Positions 52,511-61,248 of a stretch of 64,000 bases of DNA are shown here, one piece after another. A program made the position numbers and the translations under genes. The notes beneath the pieces are model-generated. The model was not told the origin of the DNA, did no database searches, and saw only the letters and a program-made list of their open reading frames with translations. The first letter of the stretch is position 1, and each line of letters begins with the position of its first letter. The DNA comes from Flavobacteriaceae bacterium Ga0077528 (GTDB lineage Bacteria > Bacteroidota > Bacteroidia > Flavobacteriales > Flavobacteriaceae), in assembly GCA_001464475.1 (NCBI GenBank), contig LNDX01000006.1, forward strand, positions 1-64,000, in the 5' to 3' direction.

Positions 52511-54340
52511 ATGCGCTATTATCTTTATTTAGTGATATTGCTATTTAGTTGTCAAATTTTGTCAGCTCAAAATACCATTCCTACTAAATCGGATAGTGTT
52601 TACAAAAAAATTGATGACTTTTCTAAAGAAAGAAAATTCTTCAAACTGATGCACAAGTTGATGTTTAGACCCAAAAAAACAGAAGCTGCAAAAAAACAAA
52701 AGAAAAAAGGTGCCTCTCCTATTCAGAAATCATTTGAAAAATACAATTGTAGAATCATCCGAAATATAACTATTGAAACCACAGATCCTTTTGGCTATTC
52801 TGCCGAAAATGAAAAAGAAGTTCCAGAAAAAAAATTAGAACGTTTTGGAAACTCTTTACACATCAAAAGTAAAAAATGGACCATTAGAAATTTATTGCTT
52901 TTCAAAAAAAATCAAGAATTAGATTCCTTACTTGTAAAAGAATCTGAACGTTTAATAAGGAGCCAACGATTTGTTAGAAGTGTTGTTATCAAACCAATCG
53001 CAATAGAAAATTGTCAAGATTCTATAGATATTTCTGTAAGAGTTTTAGATACGTGGAGTTTGATTCCAACTGGTGCTTTTTCAAATTCTAAAGCCAATCT
53101 AGAACTTACAGAGCGTAATTTTTTTGGTTTAGGACACGAAGTCAGCTTGGATTATATTCGAAGTTTTACAAATAATACATTTGCTTACGACTCAAGATAT
53201 ACGATTCGTAATTTTAAAAATTCGTTTGTAAATGCAACTGTTTCCTCAAGAACAGATTTGTTAAACAACACTTACAAAACTGCTAGAATTGAAAGACCTT
53301 TTTATTCTGCTTTAACACATTTGGCTGGTGGCTTTTATTATGATTATAGATTTTATAACGAAAATATGACCAATTCAAGTTTGGTTACCTCAGCTCAAAA
53401 TTTTAAAATAAAAACCTATGAATTTTGGGCAGCACATTCGAGTAAAATATTTGCAGGAAATTCCGATTTCTCGAGAGCTACTAATCTGATTACTTCTTTA
53501 GGTTTTACAAACACAACTTACTTGAAGCAACCCGAACTTAGCTATGACCCTATTCGCTTTTCTAATTCATCAAAACGCTATTTAGCTACCATCGGAATTT
53601 CTAGTCAGCAGTTTTATCAAGACAAATACTTGTTTCGTTTTGGTGTGATTGAAGATATTCCTTACGGAAAAGTATTCTCCTTCACTGGCGGCTTTGAAAA
53701 TAAAAACAACTTAAACAGAGCCTATTTTGGTGGAAGATTTTCCTATGGCGACTATCTTGATTTCGGTTACATAAGTGCCAACATAGAATATGGTTCCTTC
53801 CTTAATAACGGAAAAACTGAACAAACCACCGTCAAAATTGAAACCAATTACTTTACTAACTTATTTTCGATTGGAAGTTGGAAATTTAGACAATTTGTTA
53901 GACCAGTTTTAGTTTTAGGAAATAATCGATTAAATACTCCAAAAGACCGATTGAACTTAATTGACGTAAACGGAATTCCAGGTTTTAATAGCTCACCACT
54001 TGTGGGAACGAAAAAATTTCTAACTACATTTCAAACGCAATCTTACAATCCAAGAAATTGGTATGGTTTCAATTTGAGTCCGTTTATGAATTTTACTGTC
54101 GGATTTCTAGACAACGGAAATCATAAATTTTTCAGCAATAAAATGTATTCTCAAATTGGACTTGGTGTCTTAATCAATAACAATTATCTAGTTTTCAATA
54201 GTTTTCAATTTTCGTTTTCTTATTATCCTTCACTTCCTATTGATGGAAGCAATATCATTAAAACCAATACGTTTCAAAACACCGATATCAACTTGAATAA
54301 CTTCCAAATTGGGCAACCTTATGTTTTGCCTTATGAATAA
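52511..54340 (+). CDS. Omp85/BamA-like outer-membrane protein
   Basis: 609 residues with signal peptide (MRYYLYLVILLFSCQILSAQ). A POTRA-like domain is seen at about 78-190 (IIRNITIETTDPFGYS, RFVRSVVIKPIAIEN, VRVLDTWSLIP), followed by a β-barrel with ELTERNFFGLGHEV, the usual first barrel strands of the family, and regular aromatic-ended strands to the C-terminus. Only one or two POTRA domains, so it is not BamA itself; substrate unknown. Confidence 0.8.
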   Translation: MRYYLYLVILLFSCQILSAQNTIPTKSDSVYKKIDDFSKERKFFKLMHKLMFRPKKTEAAKKQKKKGASPIQKSFEKYNCRIIRNITIETTDPFGYSAENEKEVPEKKLERFGNSLHIKSKKWTIRNLLLFKKNQELDSLLVKESERLIRSQRFVRSVVIKPIAIENCQDSIDISVRVLDTWSLIPTGAFSNSKANLELTERNFFGLGHEVSLDYIRSFTNNTFAYDSRYTIRNFKNSFVNATVSSRTDLLNNTYKTARIERPFYSALTHLAGGFYYDYRFYNENMTNSSLVTSAQNFKIKTYEFWAAHSSKIFAGNSDFSRATNLITSLGFTNTTYLKQPELSYDPIRFSNSSKRYLATIGISSQQFYQDKYLFRFGVIEDIPYGKVFSFTGGFENKNNLNRAYFGGRFSYGDYLDFGYISANIEYGSFLNNGKTEQTTVKIETNYFTNLFSIGSWKFRQFVRPVLVLGNNRLNTPKDRLNLIDVNGIPGFNSSPLVGTKKFLTTFQTQSYNPRNWYGFNLSPFMNFTVGFLDNGNHKFFSNKMYSQIGLGVLINNNYLVFNSFQFSFSYYPSLPIDGSNIIKTNTFQNTDINLNNFQIGQPYVLPYE

Positions 54341-54416
54341 ACACCTTTAATATCTTGTTAAAATCAATCCATTTATTGAATATTATTTATAGTTTCACAA
54401 CATAAATAGTATTTCA

Positions 54417-56174
54417 ATGCATCTAAAAAACTACTTATTTACAATTTTATCATTGCTTATTTTTGACATTTCAAATGGTCAAATTACGATGTCTTCCCTG
54501 GAATTTGACAAAGATAAAAAAGGACCTAACACCATTTATTATAATTTTTATAATGGAATTCAAATGATTGAAATCGATTATAATAATTATGAAAAAGCTC
54601 GAGTAGATCATCAAGATGCCATTAAGCCAATAAGCAGTATCCGACCAAGAAATTACGGACACAATACTATTATTTTTAGAACTAAAAATGGTGAACTGTT
54701 ACACCAATACAACTTGAGAGGAAAAACTTTTAAATCAACCGATTTCCTTCCATCTGAAAAATGCATTACTGTATCACACGCCTCAAGATTAGATGCAAAC
54801 TATATAGCCAAAACCAATTATCCTTTCTATGGGAAATACAGTTTTTATGTTACTGAAAACAACAAAGCTGGTATAATTGATACTTTAGGTACTCCAATTT
54901 TAGAAGTTGCTTATGATGCCATACTCAGCTATGGTGATAACTACAACCTTTATTCTTATGTAATGTTTGATACTAGAAACGATAGAGCAGATGAAACTTG
55001 TTTCTACACGATGAAACGCAACGGAAAATGGGGATTCAAAAGTGATAAACTAGCAATAGAGCCAAAATATGAAGAGTTGATACCTCTAAAAAATAATGTC
55101 TTTAAGATTAAAAAAACTGATAAATATGGTTTGATAAATTATAAAGAAGAAAGTCTAATTGAACCCATTTACACAGACTTAATTTACAAAAATGATTTTT
55201 ATCTTTATACCAAAGATGCTATTGAAAATATAGATAAGTATACAACACTTTACGGAATCATTGATTCGAATTTTAAAATAAAAACACAACCTATTTATAG
55301 CAATCTCGAAGACATTATTGAAAATTACTATCCTTCTGGAAAATATTGGACCTGTAAAACTGAAGGTTGTGGTGCCATAGACAAAAACGGAAATGAAATT
55401 TCAAAATTTAAATATGGTCCGATGCCTCAAAATCCATACAACAAATATTATCGAACTACTGGCTATAGGGACAGCAACAAACACTACATTTTGAATTTGG
55501 ATTTTGAAGAAATTGGAAAAAATTACGATTTAATTTATGACTGGAAAAACTTACTCTTTACTGTAAAAAAAGGCACTAAATTTGGCTTGATAGATTTGAA
55601 CAATAAAGTAGTATTACCCTGCGAATATGATTCTTTTTGGGAAGAATCAAGAAACGAATTGGGTACACTAATAAAAAACAAAAAATATGGAGTCATTACT
55701 AGTAAAGGAATTGTAGTAATTCCTTGTAAATATGATGATTTATACTTTACAGTTGATAATACCATTGTAGCCACTCTTATTGATGCCAATGATAAAACCA
55801 ATAGAAATAGAAAAGTAGGTTTATTGGATGCCAATGGTAAACTTATGACCTCTTTTATATATGATGAAATCGAAACGATTGATTACGGATTTTATCGTGT
55901 TAGAATCGATACAAAATTTGGCGTTCTCAACAAAGAAGGAAAAGAAATTACTCCTGTAAAATATGATGAAATTTACCGCTATAGAAATGGTTTTTGTATT
56001 GCCAAACTTGATTTTGGATACGGCTTTATAGATACTTCTGGAAAAGAAATAACCCATTTCTATTATGAGAAACCAACCGATTTCATCTATAACGCTGAGA
56101 AAAAACTAAGAGCAAAAGTGAATTTAAGAGGAAAGGAAGTTATTATTGATGAATTTGGGAAACCGATAAAATAA
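54417..56174 (+). CDS. WG-repeat protein, exported
   Basis: 585 residues with signal peptide (LKNYLFTILSLLIFDISNGQ). At least eight WG/KYG-type β repeats: NNKAGIIDTLGTPIL, NGKWGFKSDKLAIE, TDKYGLINYKEESLI, GTKFGLIDLNNKVVL, NKKYGVITSKGIVVI, NRKVGLLDANGKLM, DTKFGVLNKEGKEIT and DFGYGFIDTSGKEIT. Such proteins may form β-propeller- or solenoid-like binding surfaces. Role unknown. A fragment of a second copy of its 3' end lies at 57085-57138. Confidence 0.88.
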   Translation: MHLKNYLFTILSLLIFDISNGQITMSSLEFDKDKKGPNTIYYNFYNGIQMIEIDYNNYEKARVDHQDAIKPISSIRPRNYGHNTIIFRTKNGELLHQYNLRGKTFKSTDFLPSEKCITVSHASRLDANYIAKTNYPFYGKYSFYVTENNKAGIIDTLGTPILEVAYDAILSYGDNYNLYSYVMFDTRNDRADETCFYTMKRNGKWGFKSDKLAIEPKYEELIPLKNNVFKIKKTDKYGLINYKEESLIEPIYTDLIYKNDFYLYTKDAIENIDKYTTLYGIIDSNFKIKTQPIYSNLEDIIENYYPSGKYWTCKTEGCGAIDKNGNEISKFKYGPMPQNPYNKYYRTTGYRDSNKHYILNLDFEEIGKNYDLIYDWKNLLFTVKKGTKFGLIDLNNKVVLPCEYDSFWEESRNELGTLIKNKKYGVITSKGIVVIPCKYDDLYFTVDNTIVATLIDANDKTNRNRKVGLLDANGKLMTSFIYDEIETIDYGFYRVRIDTKFGVLNKEGKEITPVKYDEIYRYRNGFCIAKLDFGYGFIDTSGKEITHFYYEKPTDFIYNAEKKLRAKVNLRGKEVIIDEFGKPIK

Positions 56175-56199
56175 GATTTTTTAAAAAATCATCTTTCCA

Positions 56200-56232
56200 T
56201 AGTGGATAGAACAGATTTGCAATCTGTGACTA
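56200..56232. repeat. Palindrome ACAGATT-TGC-AATCTGT with outer TAGT/ACTA
   Basis: The 17-base core (56211-56227) forms a 7-bp stem with a 3-base loop; TAGT (56200-56203) and ACTA (56229-56232) could close it further. It resembles a tRNA anticodon arm, but no acceptor stem or T-arm exists. Possibly a REP-like relic. Confidence 0.55.
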
Positions 56233-56529
56233 CTTAGAGAATAAAAACACCTATTAAAACAATAAAAAGTTGTAGTTTTTTATTAAATTGCAGGTTTAAA
56301 TAATGATTTTAAAAGTTATTATCAAGATTTTTTGATATTGAATGTGGTTACAGAATGCAAATCAGAGCAATCGGGTTTTGGGCTTAATTTAAAATTATGA
56401 AATCGCCATAAACAAACTCGTTTGCTTGCAAACACCAATGAAAATAGCGATACATATGCCCCAAAAAACAAATAATATTTACATATGAAATCAACAAGTA
56501 ACGTATACAAAAAAAACACTATTTTACAA
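56233..56529. other. Intergenic region with nested inverted repeats
   Basis: About 300 bases without a convincing gene. It contains a nested symmetric structure: TTTTGGGC (56376-56383) with GCCCCAAAA (56458-56466), ATCGC (56402-56406) with GCGAT (56447-56451), and the apical hairpin GTTTGC-TT-GCAAAC (56420-56433). The remainder is AT-rich and unremarkable. Confidence 0.55.
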
Positions 56530-56982
56530 ATGAGTAAAATATCCATTTTATCATTTACTTTATTTTTTGTTTTACTATCTTGTAACAAAAGTGATGATGA
56601 ACCAAGTAGTAGTTTTACACCGCAAAATATCCCTTTTACATTAATTGGTAATGGACCAGATTCAGGAAATGCAGTAACATCTAATTTAGTAATACAAAAT
56701 AATACACAGTGGAATAATTTAATGAATCAAATGACTCCAAATGTAACAAATCAATTTACGGAAACTAACATTGATTTTAATAACTATTTTTTAATTGCTG
56801 TTATAGATCTTGTTAGACCAAATACAGGATATTCAGTTAGTATAACTAATATTATTGAAAACGAAAATGATATAATTGTAAATGTAAATAACAATAATAG
56901 CGGAAGTGGATATAACGTTTTAACACAACCATTTCATATTGTTAAAATACCTAGACAAACAAAGCCATTTGTTTTTCAATAA
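56530..56982 (+). CDS. PrcB-like lipoprotein
   Basis: 150 residues from ATG 56530 (MSKISILSFTLFFVLLSC), which gives a lipoprotein signal with lipobox LLSC; the longer frame from 56485 would bury it. The mature part has NNTQWNNLMNQ, DFNNYFLIAVIDLVRPNTGYSVSI and a C-terminal QPFHIVKIPRQTKPFVF, the pattern of PrcB_C (protease complex stabilising) domains. Likely outer-membrane-attached on the periplasmic face; partner unknown. Confidence 0.75.
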   Translation: MSKISILSFTLFFVLLSCNKSDDEPSSSFTPQNIPFTLIGNGPDSGNAVTSNLVIQNNTQWNNLMNQMTPNVTNQFTETNIDFNNYFLIAVIDLVRPNTGYSVSITNIIENENDIIVNVNNNNSGSGYNVLTQPFHIVKIPRQTKPFVFQ

Positions 56983-57084
56983 ACACATTGACAACAGCTA
57001 TAGTTTAGTTGCGTTTGAAAACCAAGTAATGATATACCATTCATCGAACTCCTAAATAAAATAAATAAAAATCAAGTGAAATAA

Positions 57085-57138
57085 ACTCTGGTTGAAAGGG
57101 AAGTTATAATTGATGAATATGGGAAGGTTGTGAATTAG
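57085..57138 (+). pseudogene. 3' remnant of a WG-repeat gene
   Basis: The frame reads TLVEREVIIDEYGKVVN and TAG (57136-57138), matching the C-terminus of the WG protein upstream (NLRGKEVIIDEFGKPIK). A stop (TAA 57082-57084) precedes it, so only this tail survives. It indicates a past tandem duplication with decay. Confidence 0.75.
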
Positions 57139-57165
57139 CAATTTTAATAAGTTGATTTCTTTTAT

Positions 57166-57173
57166 TATATTTG
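57166..57173 (+). promoter_or_regulatory. -7 box deciding the start of the 57191 gene
   Basis: TATATTTG lies inside the longer open frame from 57152 and 17 bases before ATG 57191, supporting the shorter start. Confidence 0.55.
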
Positions 57174-57190
57174 ATTTTACAAATTTCAAG

Positions 57191-57757
57191 ATGAAAAATA
57201 TAAAATACCTATCAATTATTCTTCTCCTTGTTTGTTTTTCAAACAATAGTTATGCACAAAAAATAAAAAAGCCAAAACCTGTTGGTGAGAGATCAAGAAC
57301 TTCAAATCCAAATATTCCTTACATTTACAAAAATGGTTTTAGTGATTATAAAATTGTAAAACAAATAACTTTAAATGGTAAAGATACTTCATTTGTATAT
57401 ACTTTAAAATTTAATGCAGTATCCTCTGCAATGTATACACAAAAAATTATGTTCGATAAATTTGGAAAATGGACAACCGCAGTTCCTGCTGGTGATAATA
57501 GAAATTTAATTTTAATTTGGGAAAACGTTAAACTATTTGATGATAAAGAGGAACTATTTAGTGTTGCAGCATGTGGAATAGAAGGTTGGGGAGAAATGTT
57601 TGCCTCAGTTATGGTTTTTGATTCTAAGAACAATGATTGTTTATCAAATAATAGTATTTATTTAAATGAAATCATAACTCTTTTTTCAAATAATATTCAG
57701 AATTTAAATAATGACGATACTTTTTACAAAATTTACTTATCAATTATAGATAAGTAA
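57191..57757 (+). CDS. Exported protein of unknown function
   Basis: 188 residues from ATG 57191, with signal peptide MKNIKYLSIILLLVCFSNNSYAQ. The mature part is β-rich, with a single CG in VAACGIEGWGEMFASVMVF; no family recognised. It lies behind the WG remnant in a stretch of small exported proteins. Confidence 0.72.
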   Translation: MKNIKYLSIILLLVCFSNNSYAQKIKKPKPVGERSRTSNPNIPYIYKNGFSDYKIVKQITLNGKDTSFVYTLKFNAVSSAMYTQKIMFDKFGKWTTAVPAGDNRNLILIWENVKLFDDKEELFSVAACGIEGWGEMFASVMVFDSKNNDCLSNNSIYLNEIITLFSNNIQNLNNDDTFYKIYLSIIDK

Positions 57758-57802
57758 ATTATTGATACAAACACCTCTTTTCCTTCCCAAAAAAGAATTC
57801 CC

Positions 57803-57810
57803 TACCTTTG
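57803..57810 (+). promoter_or_regulatory. -7 box for DEAD-box helicase
   Basis: TACCTTTG, 16 bases before ATG 57827. Confidence 0.55.
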
Positions 57811-57826
57811 CAAAAAATTAGACGCA

Positions 57827-59170
57827 ATGAATACTTTTGAGCAATTTAATCTTCCTAAATCTTTACAAAAAGCAATTGACGAAATGGGGTTGACTACTCC
57901 TACTCCAATTCAGGAAAAATCGTTTTCTGTTATTATGTCAGGACGCGATGTGATGGGAATTGCACAAACTGGTACAGGTAAAACCTTAGCCTATTTATTA
58001 CCTCTTTTAAAACAATGGAAGTTTGTAAATACCGATTCGGCTCGTGTAGTGATTTTAGTTCCTACGCGTGAATTGGTGGTTCAAATTGTTGAAGTTATTG
58101 AAAGTTTAACCAAATACATGTCCGTGCGAACGCTTGGTATTTATGGTGGCGTTAACATCAACACACAGAAAAAAGCCGTTTACGAAGGAATCGATATTCT
58201 TGTTGGAACTCCAGGAAGAACTATGGATTTGGGTCTAGACAACGTAATCCGTTTTGATTCTTTGCAAAAATTAGTCATTGATGAATTTGATGAAATCTTA
58301 AATTTAGGTTTTAGAACCCAAGTGACTTCATTATTGACAATGATGAAAAACAAACGTCAAAATATCTTATTTTCTGCAACCATGACTGATGAAGTAGATG
58401 CCATGCTTGACGAATATTTTGAATTACCAGAAGAAGTTTCACTTGCAGCTTCTGGAACTCCATTAGAAAAAATTGAACAATTGGGTTACTATGCACCTAA
58501 TTTTTTAACCAAACTAAATCTATTAAATCATCTTTTAGATACTGACGAAAGTACTTCAAGAGTTTTGATTTTTGCCAATAATAAAAAGACTGTTGACTTA
58601 ATTGCCAATAGTATTGAAGAAAGTCATCCTGAGCAATTTGGTGTAATTCACTCTAATAAATCACAAAATTATCGTTTGAATACCATGGCTTCTTTTCAAG
58701 CTGGCGAATTAAGAGGAATTATTACTACAGATGTAATGGCTCGTGGTTTGGATATTTCTGATGTTACTCATGTTATCAATTTTGAATTTACTGAAATTCC
58801 AGAGCAATACATTCACAGAATTGGTAGAACGGGTCGTGCTGATAAATCGGGAATCGCAATTAGTTTTATAAGTCCGAGTGAAGAAGAAATTCAAATTCAA
58901 GCTGAAATTTTGATGGAAAAAGAAATCAAATTTTTAGATTTCCCAGAAGGAGTTGAAGTAGCCGTAAGATTATTAGAATTTGAAAAAGATAGAAAAAAAG
59001 TAAAACAACTTTTAAAGAAACCAAAAATTGAAGGTGGCGATGCTTTTCATGAAAAATCTAAGAAAAATCAAAAAGTAAACCTTGGTGGACCTGCAAAAAC
59101 TAAACCTAGAAAAACAGAACCTAGAAATCGTGCTGTTGAACGTAAAAGAGCTGCTAAGAAGAAGAAATAG
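57827..59170 (+). CDS. DEAD-box RNA helicase with DEFD motif II
   Basis: 447-residue ATP-dependent RNA helicase of the RhlE/CsdA type. Q motif (FEQFNLPKSLQKAI...TPIQ), motif I AQTGTGKT (46-53), Ia PTREL, Ib TPGR (128-131), motif II DEFD (152-155) instead of DEAD, III SAT, IV LIFANNKKT, V TDVMARGLD and VI HRIGRTGR. A basic tail rich in Lys and Arg follows. Role in ribosome assembly or RNA turnover is expected from family. The Ala-to-Phe change in motif II is unusual but keeps the two acidic catalytic residues. Confidence 0.94.
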   Translation: MNTFEQFNLPKSLQKAIDEMGLTTPTPIQEKSFSVIMSGRDVMGIAQTGTGKTLAYLLPLLKQWKFVNTDSARVVILVPTRELVVQIVEVIESLTKYMSVRTLGIYGGVNINTQKKAVYEGIDILVGTPGRTMDLGLDNVIRFDSLQKLVIDEFDEILNLGFRTQVTSLLTMMKNKRQNILFSATMTDEVDAMLDEYFELPEEVSLAASGTPLEKIEQLGYYAPNFLTKLNLLNHLLDTDESTSRVLIFANNKKTVDLIANSIEESHPEQFGVIHSNKSQNYRLNTMASFQAGELRGIITTDVMARGLDISDVTHVINFEFTEIPEQYIHRIGRTGRADKSGIAISFISPSEEEIQIQAEILMEKEIKFLDFPEGVEVAVRLLEFEKDRKKVKQLLKKPKIEGGDAFHEKSKKNQKVNLGGPAKTKPRKTEPRNRAVERKRAAKKKK

Positions 59171-59319
59171 TTTTCAGCAAGCTGTAATAGTTGATAGTTT
59201 TATGAAACTTTTAAACCTTTAAACTTTTAAACCTATTAACTTTTTGTTACTTTTGACAATTAAGAAATCACTGAACTCCGCTACAAAATTATACTTAGTG
59301 AAGTAAATTCTAAATAGAA
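59171..59319. promoter_or_regulatory. Intergenic with TTTAAAC repeats and TACTTTTG box
   Basis: Contains CTTTTAAAC/CTTTAAAC phrases (about 59207-59235) and a TACTTTTG box (59248-59255), 64 bases before the BatA-like gene. No good -33 element. Confidence 0.4.
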
Positions 59320-61248
59320 ATGCAGTTTAAACATCCAGAAATTCTCTATTTCCTATTCTTATTGGTCATTCCGATTCTGGTGCATCTTTTTCAGTTGCGA
59401 AAATTCAAAACAGAATATTTTACCAACGTAAAATTCTTAAAAGAACTTGTTGTTCAAACTAGAAAAAGTTCTAAAATCAAAAAATATTTACTTTTAGCTA
59501 CAAGATTGTTGTTACTAACTTTCTTGATAATTGCCTTTGCTCAGCCTTTTTTTAAAGCCAAAGACAGTAAAAATGCTACTAATGAATTGTACATCGTTCT
59601 TGACAATTCTTTCAGTATGCAAGCAAAAGGTCAAAAAGGCGAATTGCTAAAACGTGCCGTTCAAGATTTACTAGAACATACACCAGAAAATGCAAATTTC
59701 TCCTTAATAACGTGCTCTGACAACTTTTGGAATACTGATATAAAATCTATTCAGAAAGAACTTCAGAACCTGAAATACAGTGCTTCTCCATTTCAATTGG
59801 ATAATCTTTTGTCCAAAATAAAAGCACACAAATCTGCTTTCAACAAAGACATTGTGGTAATTACTGATGGTGTTGGTTTACAACCTAATCAAGTTAAAAA
59901 TATCAAAGACGACGAAAATTTATATTTCATAATTCCAGAAGCTGAAAAAACCGACAACATTGCTATTGATAGTGTTTACATCAATCAAACGATGGATAAT
60001 TTTTATGAAATCGGTGTGAAATTAGATGCTTATGGAGACGATTTCAAAGATATTCCAATTGCCTTGTACAACAAAAAGAAGTTGGCTGCCAAAACTTTAG
60101 TCAATTTTGAATCCAAAACAAAAACCATCAATTTCACCATTCCAAAAGAAGATTTTCATGGTTATGTTACTATAGTTGATAACAGTTTGGAATATGACAA
60201 CAATTACTACTTCAGTATCTCAAAACCTGAAAAAAGCAATGTGATTAGTATTGGTGAACCTGAAAAAAGTAGTTTTTTATCAAGGATTTATACCTCTGAT
60301 GAATTCAACTATATCAATTATTCACTCCAATCATTAGATTATAATTTACTTGACAAACAAGATGCCATTGTTTTAAACGAACTGAAAGATATTCCACAAG
60401 CACTACAAACTACTTTAAAATCATTTGTAGAAAAAGGCGGAAATGTAGTTTTAATTCCAAACGAAGAAAGCAGCACAACCAACTTAAATGGCTTTTTATC
60501 CAATTTTGGTGGCGTTCAGTTTAAAGCTTTGTCGAATAAGGAAAAAATGATTACAAAAATTAATTTTAGTCATCCATTATTTAGCAGTGTTTTTGAGAAA
60601 AAAGTAGATAATTTTCAATATCCAAATACAAAAAACTCCTTTGAAATAAGCAACTCCGCTCCAATGGTTTTGGGCTATAGTGATCAAACTTCCTTTTTGA
60701 GTGCTATTCAAAATAGTATTTCGTCTGTTTATGTTTTTGCTGCTCCAATTAACAAAATCAATAGTAATTTTCAGAATTCTCCCATCATTGTTCCAACTTT
60801 TTATAACATGGGACAAAACGCTCAGAAAGCCGGAATTAATGCTATAGTAATTGGAGATAACAAACCTTTTATTGCGCAAACTTCATTAAGCAAAGACGAA
60901 ATCGTTAACATTAAAAACGGAACAGAAAGTTTTATTCCTGTGCAACAAATACTTAATGACAAAGTAAAGTTGACTTTCAATGATAATCCGAAAGAAGCTG
61001 GAAACTTTGAGATTTTTAATTCCTCTAAATCCATAGAAAATTTAAGTTTTAATTATAATAGAACCGAAAGTAATTTAGCTAACGCTAATCCAGATGCTGT
61101 AAGTGATTACAGGGAGATAAGCAATGTAGATGCAATATTTGATACGCTACAAGCCAATCGAGCCGATAATCAACTTTGGAAATGGTTTGTTATTTTAGCC
61201 TTGCTATTCATCACGTTGGAAGTTTTAATTCAAAAATTTGTAAAATGA
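59320..61248 (+). CDS. BatA/vWA-domain membrane protein
   Basis: 642 residues. N-terminal BatA domain: FLFLLVIPILVHLFQLRKFK helix and KKYLLLATRLLLLTFLIIAFAQPFF (residues ~52-76). A von Willebrand A fold follows with a MIDAS-like DNSFSMQ (DxSxS, ~92-98) and VVITDGVG. A glutamine-amidotransferase-like or β-rich middle region follows, then a C-terminal membrane helix (WFVILALLFITLEVLIQKFV). Related to aerotolerance-operon proteins. Its TGA overlaps the ATG of the dihydroorotase homologue (ATGA). Confidence 0.87.
   Translation: MQFKHPEILYFLFLLVIPILVHLFQLRKFKTEYFTNVKFLKELVVQTRKSSKIKKYLLLATRLLLLTFLIIAFAQPFFKAKDSKNATNELYIVLDNSFSMQAKGQKGELLKRAVQDLLEHTPENANFSLITCSDNFWNTDIKSIQKELQNLKYSASPFQLDNLLSKIKAHKSAFNKDIVVITDGVGLQPNQVKNIKDDENLYFIIPEAEKTDNIAIDSVYINQTMDNFYEIGVKLDAYGDDFKDIPIALYNKKKLAAKTLVNFESKTKTINFTIPKEDFHGYVTIVDNSLEYDNNYYFSISKPEKSNVISIGEPEKSSFLSRIYTSDEFNYINYSLQSLDYNLLDKQDAIVLNELKDIPQALQTTLKSFVEKGGNVVLIPNEESSTTNLNGFLSNFGGVQFKALSNKEKMITKINFSHPLFSSVFEKKVDNFQYPNTKNSFEISNSAPMVLGYSDQTSFLSAIQNSISSVYVFAAPINKINSNFQNSPIIVPTFYNMGQNAQKAGINAIVIGDNKPFIAQTSLSKDEIVNIKNGTESFIPVQQILNDKVKLTFNDNPKEAGNFEIFNSSKSIENLSFNYNRTESNLANANPDAVSDYREISNVDAIFDTLQANRADNQLWKWFVILALLFITLEVLIQKFVK

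Noticed and set aside
56193..56270. tRNA-like stretch with an anticodon-arm-like ACAGATTTGCAATCTGT
   Set aside because: No acceptor stem, no T-arm with GTTCRA and no D-arm pairing could be found; the core is simply a palindrome.
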